NCBI GenBank assembly: GCA_016256075.1
Contig: SDVU01000025.1
Location: 1 to 27,872 of the forward strand
Length of the DNA: 27,872 nucleotides
Reading direction: 5' to 3'
Origin: Dictyocoela muelleri
Lineage: Eukaryota > Microsporidia
The position numbers and the translations under genes are program-made. Within the stretch, counting starts at the first letter, position 1; the number at the start of each line of letters is the position of its first letter. The notes below the pieces were generated by a model. That model made no database searches. It was not told where the DNA came from and saw only the letters and a program-made list of their open reading frames with translations. Shown here in pieces: positions 27,706 through 27,872 of the stretch.

Positions 27706-27872
27706 GGCCAGATAGCTCAGTGATTAACACTCTTGAATGTAAAATTTTAGTATCGTGGTTCGAATCCCGCTGACGTCACTCTTTAATAAATAATGAGGGA
27801 ATGACATTAAGCGGTCAAAACCTATAGAAATATAGTTTAATATACAGCTGTTCCAGTGTGGTATAGCTGATT
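27706..27872 (+). mobile_element. tRNA-derived SINE, copy D (5' 167 bp, cut by window edge)
   Basis: This copy is on the plus strand and starts GGCCAGATAGCTCAGTGATT. It has an A box TAGCTCAGTGATTA (27713-27726) and an intact B box GGTTCGAATCC (27757-27767), 44 bases apart as in tRNA genes. It aligns with copies A-C over all of its visible length, including AATAATGAGGGAATGACATT (27788-27807) and CAGCTGTTCCAGTGTGGTAT (27845-27864). It is the only copy in the window in plus orientation. Confidence 0.85.

Noticed and set aside
27706-27780. Functional tRNA gene
   Set aside because: It has A and B boxes, but the acceptor stem does not pair, and the same head begins three other long repeats; it is a SINE head.

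Overview
The window is a very A+T-rich, gene-poor eukaryotic repeat region, most likely from a microsporidian. The evidence is the mix of elements (FLYWCH-type Mutator-like transposons, Merlin/IS1016-like transposases, pogo/Tigger elements and Ty3/gypsy elements with compact coding) and a C-rich (CCC) motif just upstream of the best start codons, a known feature of microsporidian genes. I found no rRNA, no CRISPR array, no convincing intact tRNA and no recognisable housekeeping gene. One unassigned gene-like locus (3426-3979) is the best candidate for a host gene.

Layout. 1-246: end of a Merlin-like transposase. 811-2876: a large foldback element whose right arm was split by a pogo/Tigger element (1033-2827) at a TA. 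3426-3979: unassigned gene-like locus. 4578-5025: first copy of a tRNA-headed SINE. 5912-6900: a tRNA-like relic, a small integrase fossil and a foldback element with 20-bp subterminal repeats. 7409-8228: a foldback element whose left arm contains the second SINE copy. 8840-9217: a second Merlin-like fragment ending at a back-to-back GC-rich hairpin. 9219-11953: a pogo relic interrupted by an almost complete FLYWCH/MULE transposon. 12604-17066: an old, broken Ty3/gypsy element on the minus strand. 17698-17821: a small MITE with a 9-bp duplication. 17881-23225: two more Mutator-like elements (one coding, one non-coding) set between three copies of one sequence. 24866-25308: third SINE. 25350-25641: a near-perfect 292-bp palindrome. 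About 25690-27520: a second, partial Ty3/gypsy fossil. 27706-end: fourth SINE, cut by the window edge.

The main observation is that all three large Mutator-like elements have terminal inverted repeats directly abutted on both sides by long direct repeats (about 80, 155 and 160 bp), where the family normally leaves 8-11 bp. Either these elements make exceptionally long target duplications, or another process such as ectopic recombination produced the same arrangement three times. The second is the four-copy SINE family with Pol III A and B boxes and 11-bp target duplications. Positions come from reading the sequence by eye, so repeat edges may be off by a few bases.
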